Assembly: GCA_013823245.1 (NCBI GenBank)
Contig: PNLU01000024.1
Location: forward strand, 1 to 36,450
Reading direction: 5' to 3'
DNA from: Alcanivorax sp.
GTDB taxonomy: Bacteria; Pseudomonadota; Gammaproteobacteria; Pseudomonadales; Alcanivoracaceae
DNA: 36,450 nt
Shown: positions 26,479 through 36,308 of the stretch, piece after piece
Layout: each line of letters starts with the position of its first letter
How positions within the stretch are numbered: the stretch's first letter is position 1
Program-made: the position numbers and the translations under genes
Notes under the pieces: model-generated
The model's database searches: none
Told to the model about the DNA's origin: nothing
Seen by the model: the letters and a program-made list of their open reading frames with translations, nothing else

Positions 26479-28281
26479 ATGAACACTTTCTTGAAAACGT
26501 CGCTGCTCTCGCTGGCCATCACGGCCCTGGCAGCCTGCGGCGGTACCAGCACCCAGGATGGCAACAATCGTTCCAGCGCTGGCAGTGAAGGCCGCATCAC
26601 TATCAACGGCGGACTGGCGGGCGCCACGATCTTTGTGGACATGAACGACTCCGGCAGCCATGACGATGACGAGCCCATCGGCTACACCGACAGCCAGGGT
26701 TTCTTTGGTTACAACCCGATCACCCGGGTCAACTATTGCCGCAGCGATGACCCGCAGCTCCGGCAGCACTGCCTGCGCCTGCCCTCATTGAGCAACATGC
26801 CGGACGAGGTCACCGTGTTTTATTACGGCGGCGTTGATCTGCTGACCGGTGAACAGAACGATGTCGTGTATCGCTACCATGTTCAGGTCGATGCGCTGCG
26901 GGATCGCAGCCTCGACCTGGACGGCGCCCTGGCCATGGTCTCGGCGATTGCCGACAGCGACGACGGCCTGGACATCCTCTACGCCATCATCGACGCCTTC
27001 TATCAGGTGAATATTGGCGACAGCGCTCCACTGATGCTGACGCCGAGGGCACGCGCGCTGAATGGCGATGACATGCTGGATACCCAGGCCAAGTTCGACG
27101 CACTGGTCGCCGCCGGGATCTTCCAGGGCCTGGGCGACGACACCGTGATCGACGACAACATGACGCGCGCGAACATCGCAGACCTGTTGAGCCGACTGCT
27201 CGGCCAGCCCCCGGAACCCCCTTCCAATGCCAGCTTCCCTGATCTGGATGCGTTCCACTGGAGCGCAGGCTATCTGGCAGAAGCCAAGGGCTTCCTGCTG
27301 TCCGGACACACCGGCGGTCCGTTCGACCGTGGCGGCCAGGTGTCTCTCGAAGAACTCGCCATCCTGCTTACGAAATCACTACTCGGCGATGTAACGCCCA
27401 CCGATCCGGACAACATCGGCCAATGGGCCCAGGACTACATCGCCGCTGCGATATCAATGGGCCTGATGCCCCCCATAAACCATTACACTACGCCCGCCGA
27501 ACGGGCCCAGCTGGTCGACGCCGCCTATTTTGTGTACGAACAGAAACAACCTGAGGTGCCGCCACAAACCAACGCACCGCTGTACAAGGCACTGCAGATA
27601 TTCGTCACGCAACTGCTGCAGGACGACGCACTGAATGACAGCTTCAGCAACCAGGATTTTGATCTGCTGCTCGCCAGCCTGGCAGGTCTCTCCGGAGAAG
27701 CCCATGACACCGGTCAGCGCATCAATCTGGCCAGGCTGGTGGACTTCCTGCTGGATACGGGCCGTGACCTGCCGGGTATAGACCTTGGCGACTTCCTGCT
27801 CGAGCCGGATTTCTTCGACGCCACCCTGAGCGCCCTGGTCGGTCAGGTGATCGACATCCATTACGACGACCCCGCCAAGGGGAACGGTCGCGCCCAGTTC
27901 CTGCTGACACCAACGTCCGCCAGCGCACCGCTGGATGGCGGCTCATTGCAAGCCTGTGTGCGCTACCAGGAGCAGGGCGTGTTGCCACAGAATCAGCTGT
28001 TCGCCGACCCGCTTTACCTGAGTGGTCGGTGGAGCCGCCTGAATGACAATTCCCTGCTGCTGAGCCTGAACCTGCTGCCGGGCATGCCCTACAGCCGCGT
28101 ACTGCAACTGGACTGGGCGCAGGTACAAAGTGGCGATGCTCTGGCCAGCATCCGTTTTGACCTGACAGATCGACTGGAAGCCTGGGACGTGGACCTGCTG
28201 CCCGTCGAAAGCACCTGGCTGACTCTGGGTAATCATGCCCAGGCCGACAACGCCAGCTGTGCCCTGCTGCTCGAAGATTGA
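26479..28281 (+). CDS. Lipoprotein with SLH-like repeats
   Basis: 600 aa. Lipobox LAAC with C20 as the lipidated cysteine and GG at +2/+3, so probably outer-membrane anchored. Residues about 51-80 (FVDMNDSGSHDDDEP...GFFGYNP) resemble calcium-binding SdrD-B-like segments. Residues about 205-355 contain up to three repeats that look like S-layer homology domains: a first partial (TRANIADLLSRLL), then FPDLDAFHWSAGYLAEAKGF...FDRGGQVSLEELAILLTKSL, and IGQWAQDYIAAAISMGL...TPAERAQLVDAAYFV. The C-terminal 240 residues are unrecognised. Follows the TraF-like gene by 20 bp with a good ribosome binding site (GAGGGGGAT), so the two are probably an outer-membrane pair. SLH call is by eye. Confidence 0.72.
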   Translation: MNTFLKTSLLSLAITALAACGGTSTQDGNNRSSAGSEGRITINGGLAGATIFVDMNDSGSHDDDEPIGYTDSQGFFGYNPITRVNYCRSDDPQLRQHCLRLPSLSNMPDEVTVFYYGGVDLLTGEQNDVVYRYHVQVDALRDRSLDLDGALAMVSAIADSDDGLDILYAIIDAFYQVNIGDSAPLMLTPRARALNGDDMLDTQAKFDALVAAGIFQGLGDDTVIDDNMTRANIADLLSRLLGQPPEPPSNASFPDLDAFHWSAGYLAEAKGFLLSGHTGGPFDRGGQVSLEELAILLTKSLLGDVTPTDPDNIGQWAQDYIAAAISMGLMPPINHYTTPAERAQLVDAAYFVYEQKQPEVPPQTNAPLYKALQIFVTQLLQDDALNDSFSNQDFDLLLASLAGLSGEAHDTGQRINLARLVDFLLDTGRDLPGIDLGDFLLEPDFFDATLSALVGQVIDIHYDDPAKGNGRAQFLLTPTSASAPLDGGSLQACVRYQEQGVLPQNQLFADPLYLSGRWSRLNDNSLLLSLNLLPGMPYSRVLQLDWAQVQSGDALASIRFDLTDRLEAWDVDLLPVESTWLTLGNHAQADNASCALLLED

Positions 28282-28291
28282 TGCACCACAC

Positions 28292-28313
28292 GGGGCCGAC
28301 ACAGGTCGGCCCC
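28292..28313 (+). terminator. Hairpin after the lipoprotein gene
   Basis: 9-bp perfect stem GGGGCCGAC/GTCGGCCCC (28292-28300 with 28305-28313, loop of 4), 10 bases past the lipoprotein stop. No T-run follows (CGGCCTCTTCCC), so it may be a weak terminator or mRNA-stabilising hairpin. Confidence 0.5.
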
Positions 28314-28382
28314 GGCCTCTTCCCATCGACACACCCTCCCACTGCCTTCATCATGCTGGTAAACCCGTAACAGGGGCGCACT

Positions 28383-30125
28383 GTGCCCGGCTTATCCCCA
28401 CCATGGCTTATGTTTGTCGGTGCCAGCCTGGCATTGACCACCATCCCCACGGCATCCGCAGAGGAGACGACGGTGCAGATCTGTGACGCGCCGGTTGAAG
28501 GGCAGTCTGCGCACATGGCATCCAGCTTCTTCTCAGCCAGCGGCGCCGCACGACATCTCTTCGTCGCCACGGGAAACGACGCCACCGACAATTGTCAGGC
28601 CGTATCGCTGCCGGGCGTAGCGGCAAGCCAGGTGCGCTGGATCGGCCCGGCGGAGCCCGGCATGCGCCCCGAAGCCTTGCAGACACTTCTGCTTCAGGGC
28701 CAGTTCGCGGATGCCGTCAGCGTCAGCGAGATCATCGCAGATTCATCACCCGCGCCGCCGACACGAACCTGGCTGCCGTTTAATCGCGCCGCGTTGCATG
28801 CCTTCAGCAGCCAGCCCTTCGGCATTGAAGAGCGAGCCAGCCTGCACGCGCCGGATCAGATCGTCTGCGCATCAGGTGAAAAGGCGGCCGGGGTTTTCTA
28901 TCGCTCGACACAGCGCTGGCTCGCATCATCTCCGATGACTCTGTCGGTGCGTGCGCAGGGTAGCGGCCAGGTGGAGGTCGCCATCGGCGACAGTCACCGG
29001 GACCAGCAGGAAACGCCCCTCGCACTGGGCTCGATGACGCTGACAGAGCAGGCACAGGATTTCCTTTTCGAGGTGCCCGGCAATGCGCGGCGATGGTCGT
29101 CGCTTACCTTCCTTTGCCCGCCGGAAGGCGCGACCCTGACGTTGCAAGACGTGCGGATGCTTCCGCAGCACAATGGCCCACAGCGGCGCGCGGGCGCCTG
29201 GTTCTGGTCCCCGGATCTCTGGCAACAGACACCGGACAAGATTATCGACGCGGCCATCGCCGAATCGCTGGAGGAGCTGTACATCACGGTGCCGGTGCAT
29301 GAAGGCCGCGTGGCCGAACCGGGCATGCTCTCGGCGTTTATCGAACGGGCCGAACGTCATGGCCTGTCCGTCTGGGCGGTGGTGGGCGATCCCCGCGATG
29401 TACTGACCCAGAGCTGGCCTGCACTGCAGCAACGGCTGCGTGCATTCCGCCATTACAATGAAAGCCGGGCGGGTCAGACCAGGCTGGCGGGCGTGCAACT
29501 CGACATCGAACCTTACCTGCTCCCCGGCTTCGCTCAGAACCACAGCTTGTGGCGGGCACGTTATGTGGACACCGTGCGCATGGCTCAGGACGAGATAGCT
29601 GGCAGCATGCCCATCGACCTGGTGGTCCCGTCCTGGTGGGGCATTCACGCTCACTGGGGCGAGCGATTGTTCGACGCGCTTGACTGGTCCGGCACCCACA
29701 TGACCGTGATGAATTATCATACGGACCCGGAGCGCCTCAGGCACGACGCCGAACCGTTTCTTTCCTGGGCGCAACATCACGGCGCGAAGATCCGGATTGC
29801 ACTTGAAACCGGCACGCTGCCGGACGAAACCCAGCTGCGTTTTGCACGCACCCCTCATCAGGGAGATCTGTGGATTGTGGCTGTAGCTGACACGCCGGTG
29901 CTGGTACTGCTGGATCGGCCCCGTTCCGGCCTTCCCGGCATCGCCTTTTCGCATCAGGATACGAACCTTGTGCCCGCCAGCCGCCACACCTTCGCCGGCG
30001 ACCCGGATCGTCTGGCTGCCGTAGCCGCCGCAATGGAATCGCATTGGCAGCAGTGGTCATCCTATGGCGGACTCAGCTTGCATGGGCTGGATGAATATCT
30101 GAACCGGGGAGACAAGACGCCATGA
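28383..30125 (+). CDS. Exported TIM-barrel (glycoside hydrolase-like) protein
   Basis: 580 aa, no named family recognised with confidence. Starts at GTG 28383 with AGGGG eight bases upstream; an ATG at 28410 would give a shorter signal peptide but lacks a ribosome binding site. Signal peptide about 1-26 (ending ASA-EE). N-terminal part (about 30-260) is beta-rich with few landmarks. The C-terminal part (about 270-565) reads like an (alpha/beta)8 barrel: GAWFWSPDLW, ELYITVPVHEG, LSVWAVVGDP, then GVQLDIEP with D374 and E376, which resembles the catalytic DxE of GH18/GH-like enzymes, and later HMTVMNYHTDP. Its stop overlaps the start of a polysaccharide deacetylase (ATGA). Sugar hydrolysis is inferred, not shown. 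Confidence 0.72.
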   Translation: MPGLSPPWLMFVGASLALTTIPTASAEETTVQICDAPVEGQSAHMASSFFSASGAARHLFVATGNDATDNCQAVSLPGVAASQVRWIGPAEPGMRPEALQTLLLQGQFADAVSVSEIIADSSPAPPTRTWLPFNRAALHAFSSQPFGIEERASLHAPDQIVCASGEKAAGVFYRSTQRWLASSPMTLSVRAQGSGQVEVAIGDSHRDQQETPLALGSMTLTEQAQDFLFEVPGNARRWSSLTFLCPPEGATLTLQDVRMLPQHNGPQRRAGAWFWSPDLWQQTPDKIIDAAIAESLEELYITVPVHEGRVAEPGMLSAFIERAERHGLSVWAVVGDPRDVLTQSWPALQQRLRAFRHYNESRAGQTRLAGVQLDIEPYLLPGFAQNHSLWRARYVDTVRMAQDEIAGSMPIDLVVPSWWGIHAHWGERLFDALDWSGTHMTVMNYHTDPERLRHDAEPFLSWAQHHGAKIRIALETGTLPDETQLRFARTPHQGDLWIVAVADTPVLVLLDRPRSGLPGIAFSHQDTNLVPASRHTFAGDPDRLAAVAAAMESHWQQWSSYGGLSLHGLDEYLNRGDKTP

Positions 30126-31972
30126 AAAACCGTGTGCTGATCGCTCTGTTGCTGGCGCTGGGTGTCGGCCTGGCCGGGTACTGGCTGTACAGCACATCGC
30201 AACCAGCATTCCCGGGACTGTCTGGCCCGTCGACAGTGACGTCCCTGCCCACGCAGCCCCGCCCGGACCCGTTACACACCTACGCCAGCGACCACTCTTT
30301 CGGCATCGGCCTGTATGTCCGCGACCCGGCCAGCTCCTGGCTGGGTCTGGCGCATGGCCTCAACAGCCTCGGCGTTCCCTTCCGGGTGGTCACCCGACTT
30401 GAAGAGGCGTTGCAGCATCGAGTGGTGATGATCTACCCCTCACTGACCGGCGCCAACACCACGCCGGATATGCTGGCATCGTTAATGGCGCATGTGGAAA
30501 CCGGCGGCACCCTAGTCGGGTTCTCTGTGGTGGGTGGCGGCGCGCGCACCTTGTTCGGCTACGGCGAATCCCGTGAGCATGGCCAGCGCCGGTCTCTGGC
30601 CCTGCAGACGTCGGCAACCACAAACACCGTGCCCTCTGCTGGCGCCGCCTCGACGATCATGCTGGGCAGTCACCTGGCGGAAGACACCGGCCTGCCCGGT
30701 GTGCACTATCTTGATCCCGACGAAGCACCGCTGGCCCGCTTCAATGATGGCAGCGGCGCCATACTGCGCAAGACCCACGGCACCGGGCACGCCTATGCCT
30801 TCGGCATTGATGTCGGGCACTACATCCTGCGCGCGCACAACGGGCGGTTCCCGAACCTCTCCGACACCTACGTGAACGCCTTCCAGCCACAGGTGGACAC
30901 GCTGCTGCGTATCATCAAGGCCATCTACCGCGAGGGCGATCCCGATGCCATCACCCTGTCACCCACGCCCCATGGACGCGACTTCACGGCACTGGTCACA
31001 CACGATGTGGATTTCACCCGGTCAATGAACAATGTGCCGTACTTTGCCGCCGTCGCGGTACAGCACGGCGTGCCCGCCACTTATTTCATCCAGACCAAGT
31101 ACGTCACCGATTACAATGACCGGGCTTTTTTTGACGCCTCACGGATTCCGGCACTCCGTACGCTGGTGGAGCAGGGTATGGAAATAGCCAGTCATACCGT
31201 GGCGCACTCGAATGAATTTCAGCGTATGCCCACCGGAACCGGCACGGAACAGTATCCGGAATACCGGCCCTTCGTTTTCGACTTCACCACCGTGCACGAC
31301 GCCACCATTCTTGGCGAGCTTCGCGTCAGCCGCTTCTTGCTGGAGGAGACCTCAGGCGCACACGTTCGTGCATTTCGACCCGGCCACCTCTCGTTTCCAC
31401 AGCAACTACCGCAGCTGCTGGCCGCCACCGGCTATGAATTCAGCTCCAGCATGACCGCCAACGAAGCCCTCACACATCTGCCGTTCCGCATGATGCATGA
31501 TCGTGGCTACACCGCTGCCGTGCCCGTTTTCGAATTCCCCGTCACGATAGAAGACGAAGCAGGCATACTCGGCGAGCGCTTCGACGAGGCCGTCGCACTC
31601 AGTGAATCCGTCGCGCATTACCGAGGCCTGGTGAACATCCTGATTCATACCGATGAACGCGGGCACAAGATCGATTTTCTGGATCGCTACCTTTCACATT
31701 TTCGCGAACGGGCCTGGTTCGATACCGTTTCAGGTTATGGCAACTGGTGGCGGGCAAGGGACGCCGTTCAGCTCTCCCTGAAGATGGAGGGTGAACAACC
31801 ACGCCTCACCCTCTACCCCGATGAAGCGCTGGAAGGTCTGACACTGATATTGCCGCCGGGCTGGCGTTATCAGTCCGGATTGCCTGGCACCCGGCAATCC
31901 GGCCAGCAACTGGTGCTAGGGCCACTGACACGCACCACCACGCTGCGCCTCAACAGGGAAAGTGCCCCATGA
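30122..31972 (+). CDS. CE4 polysaccharide deacetylase with N-terminal GATase-like domain
   Basis: 616 aa, anchored by one N-terminal hydrophobic segment (about 5-22), facing the periplasm. Residues about 55-260 look like a GATase-like domain (VVMIYPSLTGANTTPDMLASLMAHVETGGTLVGF split by short turns). Residues about 288-530 are the NodB/CE4 domain: motif 1 THDVD (D295, D297), motif 2 SHTVAH (H358, H362) and motif 3 RAFRPGHLSFP, giving the D-H-H metal site. The C-terminus is a beta-rich extension. Start overlaps the previous stop by 4 bp, so the two are translated together. Substrate unknown; deacetylation of an amino-sugar polymer is the family inference. Ends 64 bp before the MDR oxidoreductase. 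Confidence 0.83.
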   Translation: MKNRVLIALLLALGVGLAGYWLYSTSQPAFPGLSGPSTVTSLPTQPRPDPLHTYASDHSFGIGLYVRDPASSWLGLAHGLNSLGVPFRVVTRLEEALQHRVVMIYPSLTGANTTPDMLASLMAHVETGGTLVGFSVVGGGARTLFGYGESREHGQRRSLALQTSATTNTVPSAGAASTIMLGSHLAEDTGLPGVHYLDPDEAPLARFNDGSGAILRKTHGTGHAYAFGIDVGHYILRAHNGRFPNLSDTYVNAFQPQVDTLLRIIKAIYREGDPDAITLSPTPHGRDFTALVTHDVDFTRSMNNVPYFAAVAVQHGVPATYFIQTKYVTDYNDRAFFDASRIPALRTLVEQGMEIASHTVAHSNEFQRMPTGTGTEQYPEYRPFVFDFTTVHDATILGELRVSRFLLEETSGAHVRAFRPGHLSFPQQLPQLLAATGYEFSSSMTANEALTHLPFRMMHDRGYTAAVPVFEFPVTIEDEAGILGERFDEAVALSESVAHYRGLVNILIHTDERGHKIDFLDRYLSHFRERAWFDTVSGYGNWWRARDAVQLSLKMEGEQPRLTLYPDEALEGLTLILPPGWRYQSGLPGTRQSGQQLVLGPLTRTTTLRLNRESAP

Positions 31973-32036
31973 ATGGGGCCGTGAACGACCCGATAAACTA
32001 CTCCATCATGTCTGCATGCTGTTTCAGGAGTCTGTC

Positions 32037-33005
32037 ATGAAAGCTGTTATCACGTCAGGAATGGGCCTCCGCGCGCCCCTGATAGTCGGTGACGTCCCCC
32101 GGCCACGGCCGAGTCGCCATGATCTGCTGGTGGCCGTGCAGGCCTCTTCCGTGAACCCGAAGGACTGGAAGCTCAATCGCAATATCGCTGCCGTGATACC
32201 CCGGTTGGGTGGTCCACTGCGCACCCACCTTTTCGGCGATGACCTGAGTGGCGTGGTCGTGGACAAAGGCGCCGGCGTGACCGACTTCGAGATCGGTGAC
32301 GAGGTATACGGCATGGACATGCGCCTGCGCACCAATGCCTGCGCCGAATTCGCGGTGATTGATCAACGCCGCGTGGCGCACAAGCCCGTCAACTTGAGTC
32401 ATGAGCAGGCCGCCGCTGTACCGCTGGCAGCACAAACCGCTGTTCAGGCCTTCCGCAAGACCGCCGTGGGCGACGGTACGCGTCTGTTGATCATCGGTGC
32501 CTCCGGCGGTGTGGGCACCTTTGCCGTGCAGATCGGCAAGGCCCTGGGCGCGCACGTGACGGGTGTATGTAGCCATCGCAACCTCGACCTGGTCCGCCAG
32601 CTCGGTGCCGACGCCGTCATCGACTACACCGCTGAGGACTACCTGCGGCGGAATGACCACTTCGATGTCGTCTTCGATGCCACGTCCCATGAAAGCCCGA
32701 ACACCTGTGCCTCACTCCTGAAACCCGGCGGCATCTTCATCACCACCGGCGGCTACGCCCATGCCTACCTGAACGTCGCCCGCAGCAAGCTGCTGCCCGG
32801 CAAGGTGAAAGCGCGACTGGTCATTGTCGAATCCTGGCGACACGATCTGGAAACACTCACTCAGTGGATTGAGGCGGGCCGCGTAACACCTGTCATCGAC
32901 AGCTTGTACCCGATGGCCAGGCTGGGAGACGCCTATGAGCACAGCAAAACCGGCCGCGCACGCGGCAAGATCGTGATCAGAGTAAATAACGAAGAACCCG
33001 ATTAA
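32037..33005 (+). CDS. NAD(P)-dependent MDR oxidoreductase (quinone reductase/RTN4IP1-like)
   Basis: 322 aa. Medium-chain dehydrogenase/reductase without the catalytic zinc cysteines. Seen: N-terminal GroES-like half ([32 protein letters not shown]), and the nucleotide-binding [19 protein letters not shown] near 157-175. ATG 32037 has CAGGAG six bases upstream; the longer in-frame start at 31962 would overlap the CE4 gene. Likely an NADPH-dependent enone or quinone reductase. It shares no obvious function with the preceding genes; its stop overlaps the convergent mutL stop. Confidence 0.92.
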   Translation: MKAVITSGMGLRAPLIVGDVPRPRPSRHDLLVAVQASSVNPKDWKLNRNIAAVIPRLGGPLRTHLFGDDLSGVVVDKGAGVTDFEIGDEVYGMDMRLRTNACAEFAVIDQRRVAHKPVNLSHEQAAAVPLAAQTAVQAFRKTAVGDGTRLLIIGASGGVGTFAVQIGKALGAHVTGVCSHRNLDLVRQLGADAVIDYTAEDYLRRNDHFDVVFDATSHESPNTCASLLKPGGIFITTGGYAHAYLNVARSKLLPGKVKARLVIVESWRHDLETLTQWIEAGRVTPVIDSLYPMARLGDAYEHSKTGRARGKIVIRVNNEEPD

Positions 33006-34885
33006 CGGCCGCGCAGGAAGAGGCGGTCGAGTTCTTTCATGCTCAGCTGCATCCAGGTGGGGCGACCGTGGTTACACTGGCCGCTGCGCTCGGTGGCTTC
33101 CATATCGCGCAGCAAAGCGTTCATCTCATCCACGGTCAGGCGCCGGTTGGCGCGCACGCTGCCGTGGCAAGCCATGCTGGAAAGGAGTTCGTCGATCTGT
33201 TGTTCGATGCGTTCGCTGCTGCCTTGCATGACCAGATCGGACAACACATCGCGTACCAGGGCCTCCACATCGGCGCCGCGCAACAGGGCGGGAATTTCGC
33301 GCACCATGAGGGTTTCAGGGCCAGCGCGCTCCACGGTAAAGCCAAGACGGGCAAAGGTGTCGGGCTGGTTTTCGGCAAAATCAGCTTCCCGGGTAGACAC
33401 CGCCATGGAGAGCGGCACCAGCAGTGGCTGCGCGCGTACGCGGGCTTCGCCCCAGGCGCGCTTCAGCCCTTCATAGGTGATGCGCTCGTGGGCCGCATGG
33501 GTGTCAACCAGCACCAGACCGTCGGCGTTCTGCGCCAGAATGTAGATGCCGTGCAGATGTGCCAGGGCAAACCCCAAGGGGGGCATGCCATCGTCGCGAC
33601 TGTCAGGAAGCGGGCTGGCAGCGGCAGGATCGGGGGCCGCTTCGGGCCAGCCCGCCAGCGCATCACTGACTTGCCGTTCCAGATTACCGCGCGTGCCAGC
33701 GTCGGGGGCACCAAACAGGCTCGCGTAGGCCCGTGACTGGGCATGGCCATCCTGCTGCGGTGCAGCACGTGGTGGCGCCAGCATCATATTGCCCTGTCGG
33801 GGCGCCTGAGCGGATTCACCGCCTGCTTCCTGTGGTGCCTCTACCGCGCGCGCATGTGGCACCGGCCCCTCGCCGGGCCGCATCTCGGCAATGGCGCGGT
33901 GCAGGGAACGGAACAGAAAATCGTGCACCATTCGCTGCTCACGAAAACGCACTTCATGCTTGGTGGGATGTACGTTGACGTCGACCAGCGCCGGGTCGAG
34001 TTCCAGAAACAGCACATACGCCGGATGCCGCCCGTGATACAGCACGTCCCGGTAGGCCTGGCGCACTGCATGATTGACGACCTTGTCGCGGATCACGCGT
34101 CCGTTCACATAGAAGTACTGCAAATCCGCCTGGGCGCGGGAAAAGGTCGGCAAGCCGAGCCAGCCATGCAAACGCAACCCGGCGGCTTCCATATCCACGG
34201 CCACAGCCTGCTCCATGAAAGCGCTACCACACAAGCGGGCAACGCGCTGGGCACGGCTGGCGGCATCCTTCGCCGGTGGTAACTGGTGTACCGGCTTCTG
34301 GTTGTGGGACAGCCGGAAGCCGGTATCGAACTCGCTCAGGGCGATACGCCGGAACACTTCTTCCAGATGACCGAATTCGGTTTTTTCCGTGCGCAGGAAA
34401 CGACGCCGTGCAGGCGTATTGAAAAACAGATCACGCATCTCGACGGTGGTTCCGCGGGGATGCGCAGCGGGGCTGATCTCCGGCGCCATGTCACGCCCCG
34501 CCACCTGCACTTGCCAGGCGGCGCCGTCTTCGCTGTCGCCGGCATTGCTGGTCAACGTCAGGCGCGATACCGAACTGATCGCCGCCAGGGCTTCGCCGCG
34601 AAAACCGAGGCTGCCGATGGCCTCCAGATCTTCCACCGCGCTGATCTTGCTGGTGGCATGCCGTGACAGCGCCAGCGGCAGGTCATCGCGCTCGATACCG
34701 CTGCCGTCGTCGCGTACACGCACCAGGCGCACACCGCCCTGCTCCACATCCACCACGATATGCGCCGCGGTGGCGTCCAGGGCATTCTCCAGCAGTTCCT
34801 TGAGTACGGAGGCGGGCCGCTCGACCACTTCACCGGCAGCAATCTGGTTGGCCAGGCGAGGGTCGAGCTGATTGATACGTGTCAT
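33002..34885 (-). CDS. mutL: DNA mismatch repair protein MutL
   Basis: 627 aa. Coordinates mismatch repair between MutS and downstream nucleases. Seen: GHKL ATPase with ELLENALDA (about 31-39), [15 protein letters not shown]; a proline/alanine-rich linker (about 340-430); and a C-terminal domain with the endonuclease motif D461-T-H-A-A-H-E467-R-I-T-Y-E472, i.e. DQHA(x)2E(x)4E with Thr for Gln, plus ACHGSVRAN and CNHGRPT metal-site motifs. This is the Pseudomonas-type, MutH-independent form. Start overlaps the amidase stop by 4 bp (ATGA). Confidence 0.98.
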   Translation of the reverse strand: MTRINQLDPRLANQIAAGEVVERPASVLKELLENALDATAAHIVVDVEQGGVRLVRVRDDGSGIERDDLPLALSRHATSKISAVEDLEAIGSLGFRGEALAAISSVSRLTLTSNAGDSEDGAAWQVQVAGRDMAPEISPAAHPRGTTVEMRDLFFNTPARRRFLRTEKTEFGHLEEVFRRIALSEFDTGFRLSHNQKPVHQLPPAKDAASRAQRVARLCGSAFMEQAVAVDMEAAGLRLHGWLGLPTFSRAQADLQYFYVNGRVIRDKVVNHAVRQAYRDVLYHGRHPAYVLFLELDPALVDVNVHPTKHEVRFREQRMVHDFLFRSLHRAIAEMRPGEGPVPHARAVEAPQEAGGESAQAPRQGNMMLAPPRAAPQQDGHAQSRAYASLFGAPDAGTRGNLERQVSDALAGWPEAAPDPAAASPLPDSRDDGMPPLGFALAHLHGIYILAQNADGLVLVDTHAAHERITYEGLKRAWGEARVRAQPLLVPLSMAVSTREADFAENQPDTFARLGFTVERAGPETLMVREIPALLRGADVEALVRDVLSDLVMQGSSERIEQQIDELLSSMACHGSVRANRRLTVDEMNALLRDMEATERSGQCNHGRPTWMQLSMKELDRLFLRGR

Positions 34886-36273
34886 GGGATCTTCAGTTCC
34901 TGGCCCACGCGAATCAGGTCACCACTGAGGTTGTTGGCGTCGCGCAGGGCGGCCTCGGTGACGCTGTAACGGCGGGCAATGGCCGACAGGGTTTCACCCG
35001 GCTGAATACGGTGGCTGGCCACACTGTCGCCTCCGCCATTGCGGCGCTGCTCGGCAAACCAGCTGCCCGGCGCCGGGTGATGTTCAAAATAACGGCGCAC
35101 GCCATTGAGGATCGCCCGGGCGATGCGATCCTGATGCTCGGCAGTTTGTAATTTGCGCGCCTCGTCCGGATTGGAGATAAACCCGGTCTCAACCAGCACC
35201 GAAACCATGCTGGGTTCGCGCAACACCGCAAAATTGGCCTGCTCCACCTGCCTGCGGTTGCCGTGCAAGCGAGTGAAGCTGCCCATTTCCTCTATCATTT
35301 CCTTGCCCATGTACAGGCTGTGGGCCATGGAGCCACTGAGCGTCATGTCTGCCAGCACGCCCATCAGGCCACTATTGTCCTTTTCTTCCTCGTAGACCCC
35401 GGCCACGCGGTCGGAGTCGTTGGCCATGCGCGCCAGATAGGCGGCGCGCGCGCTGGTGGCCCCGCGATTGGATAAGGCAAACACCGAGGCACCGTTGGCG
35501 CGCGGATCGGTAAAGGCATCAGCGTGCAGCGAAATGAACACATCCGCACCGTGCTGCTCCGATGCAATGCGGCGGCGCTCTGCCAGGGGCACATAATAAT
35601 CGCCATCCCGCACCAGCACCGGCTGGATGCCGGGCTCGGCGTCCATCAGACGGTAAACACGTCGGGCAATCTGCAACACCACATCCTTTTCGCGCACCCC
35701 GCCGGGGCCGATGGCGCCCGGGTCTTCGCCACCGTGGCCGGGATCAATGGCCACGATCATCGGGCGTGGCCCGGCCTGCTGCTCGACAATCTTTTCCATG
35801 CTGCGCACGGGCTCGGGGTCGGTGTCGAACAGGTCGATCACCAGACGCCAGCCGTGCGGGTCGATGGGTTTGAGCAGGTTGCTGCGGGGTCGTACGCTAT
35901 CGTTAAGGTCGAACACCACGCGGGTCATGGCCTCGTGGCGCCCCACACGAATTCCGTTGATCGGGCTGCGCGACAACGACAGGCTGTTCATGTCGAAATC
36001 CAGGGTCGCATCGGTGAGGTCCACCACAATCCGGTCCGGATTACTGAGGCGGTCGACCTTGTGATCCAGCGGGCCCTTCAGGTCGAACACGATCCGCGTG
36101 TGATCGGGAGCGCGGTGCAGACGCACCGATTCGATATTCTGGGCACTGGCCCAGGCCGAGGCGAACAGTGAGCACAACAGGGTCAGCGCCAGGGACAGCG
36201 CACCGGCGGCACGCTGAATCAGGGCACCGGCATGCACTCCGTTTTGCGGCCTGCTCATCGACTGCACTGGCAT
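34882..36273 (-). CDS. N-acetylmuramoyl-L-alanine amidase (AmiB/AmiC type) with LysM
   Basis: 463 aa. Cleaves the amide between MurNAc and the stem peptide, separating daughter cells. Seen in order: signal peptide (hydrophobic core about 26-42, ending ASA-QN), AMIN domain (about 47-150) for septal targeting, Amidase_3 domain with [28 protein letters not shown] and the catalytic [10 protein letters not shown], then a C-terminal LysM (about 420-463: [21 protein letters not shown]). I chose ATG 36273 because AGGA lies six bases upstream; an ATG at 36312 overlaps the tsaE stop but has no ribosome binding site. Locus corresponds to amiB next to tsaE in E. coli. Confidence 0.95.
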   Translation of the reverse strand: MPVQSMSRPQNGVHAGALIQRAAGALSLALTLLCSLFASAWASAQNIESVRLHRAPDHTRIVFDLKGPLDHKVDRLSNPDRIVVDLTDATLDFDMNSLSLSRSPINGIRVGRHEAMTRVVFDLNDSVRPRSNLLKPIDPHGWRLVIDLFDTDPEPVRSMEKIVEQQAGPRPMIVAIDPGHGGEDPGAIGPGGVREKDVVLQIARRVYRLMDAEPGIQPVLVRDGDYYVPLAERRRIASEQHGADVFISLHADAFTDPRANGASVFALSNRGATSARAAYLARMANDSDRVAGVYEEEKDNSGLMGVLADMTLSGSMAHSLYMGKEMIEEMGSFTRLHGNRRQVEQANFAVLREPSMVSVLVETGFISNPDEARKLQTAEHQDRIARAILNGVRRYFEHHPAPGSWFAEQRRNGGGDSVASHRIQPGETLSAIARRYSVTEAALRDANNLSGDLIRVGQELKIP

Positions 36274-36308
36274 CAACCGTCCTGCATTAGCTGTCTGTCG
36301 CGACTGTA

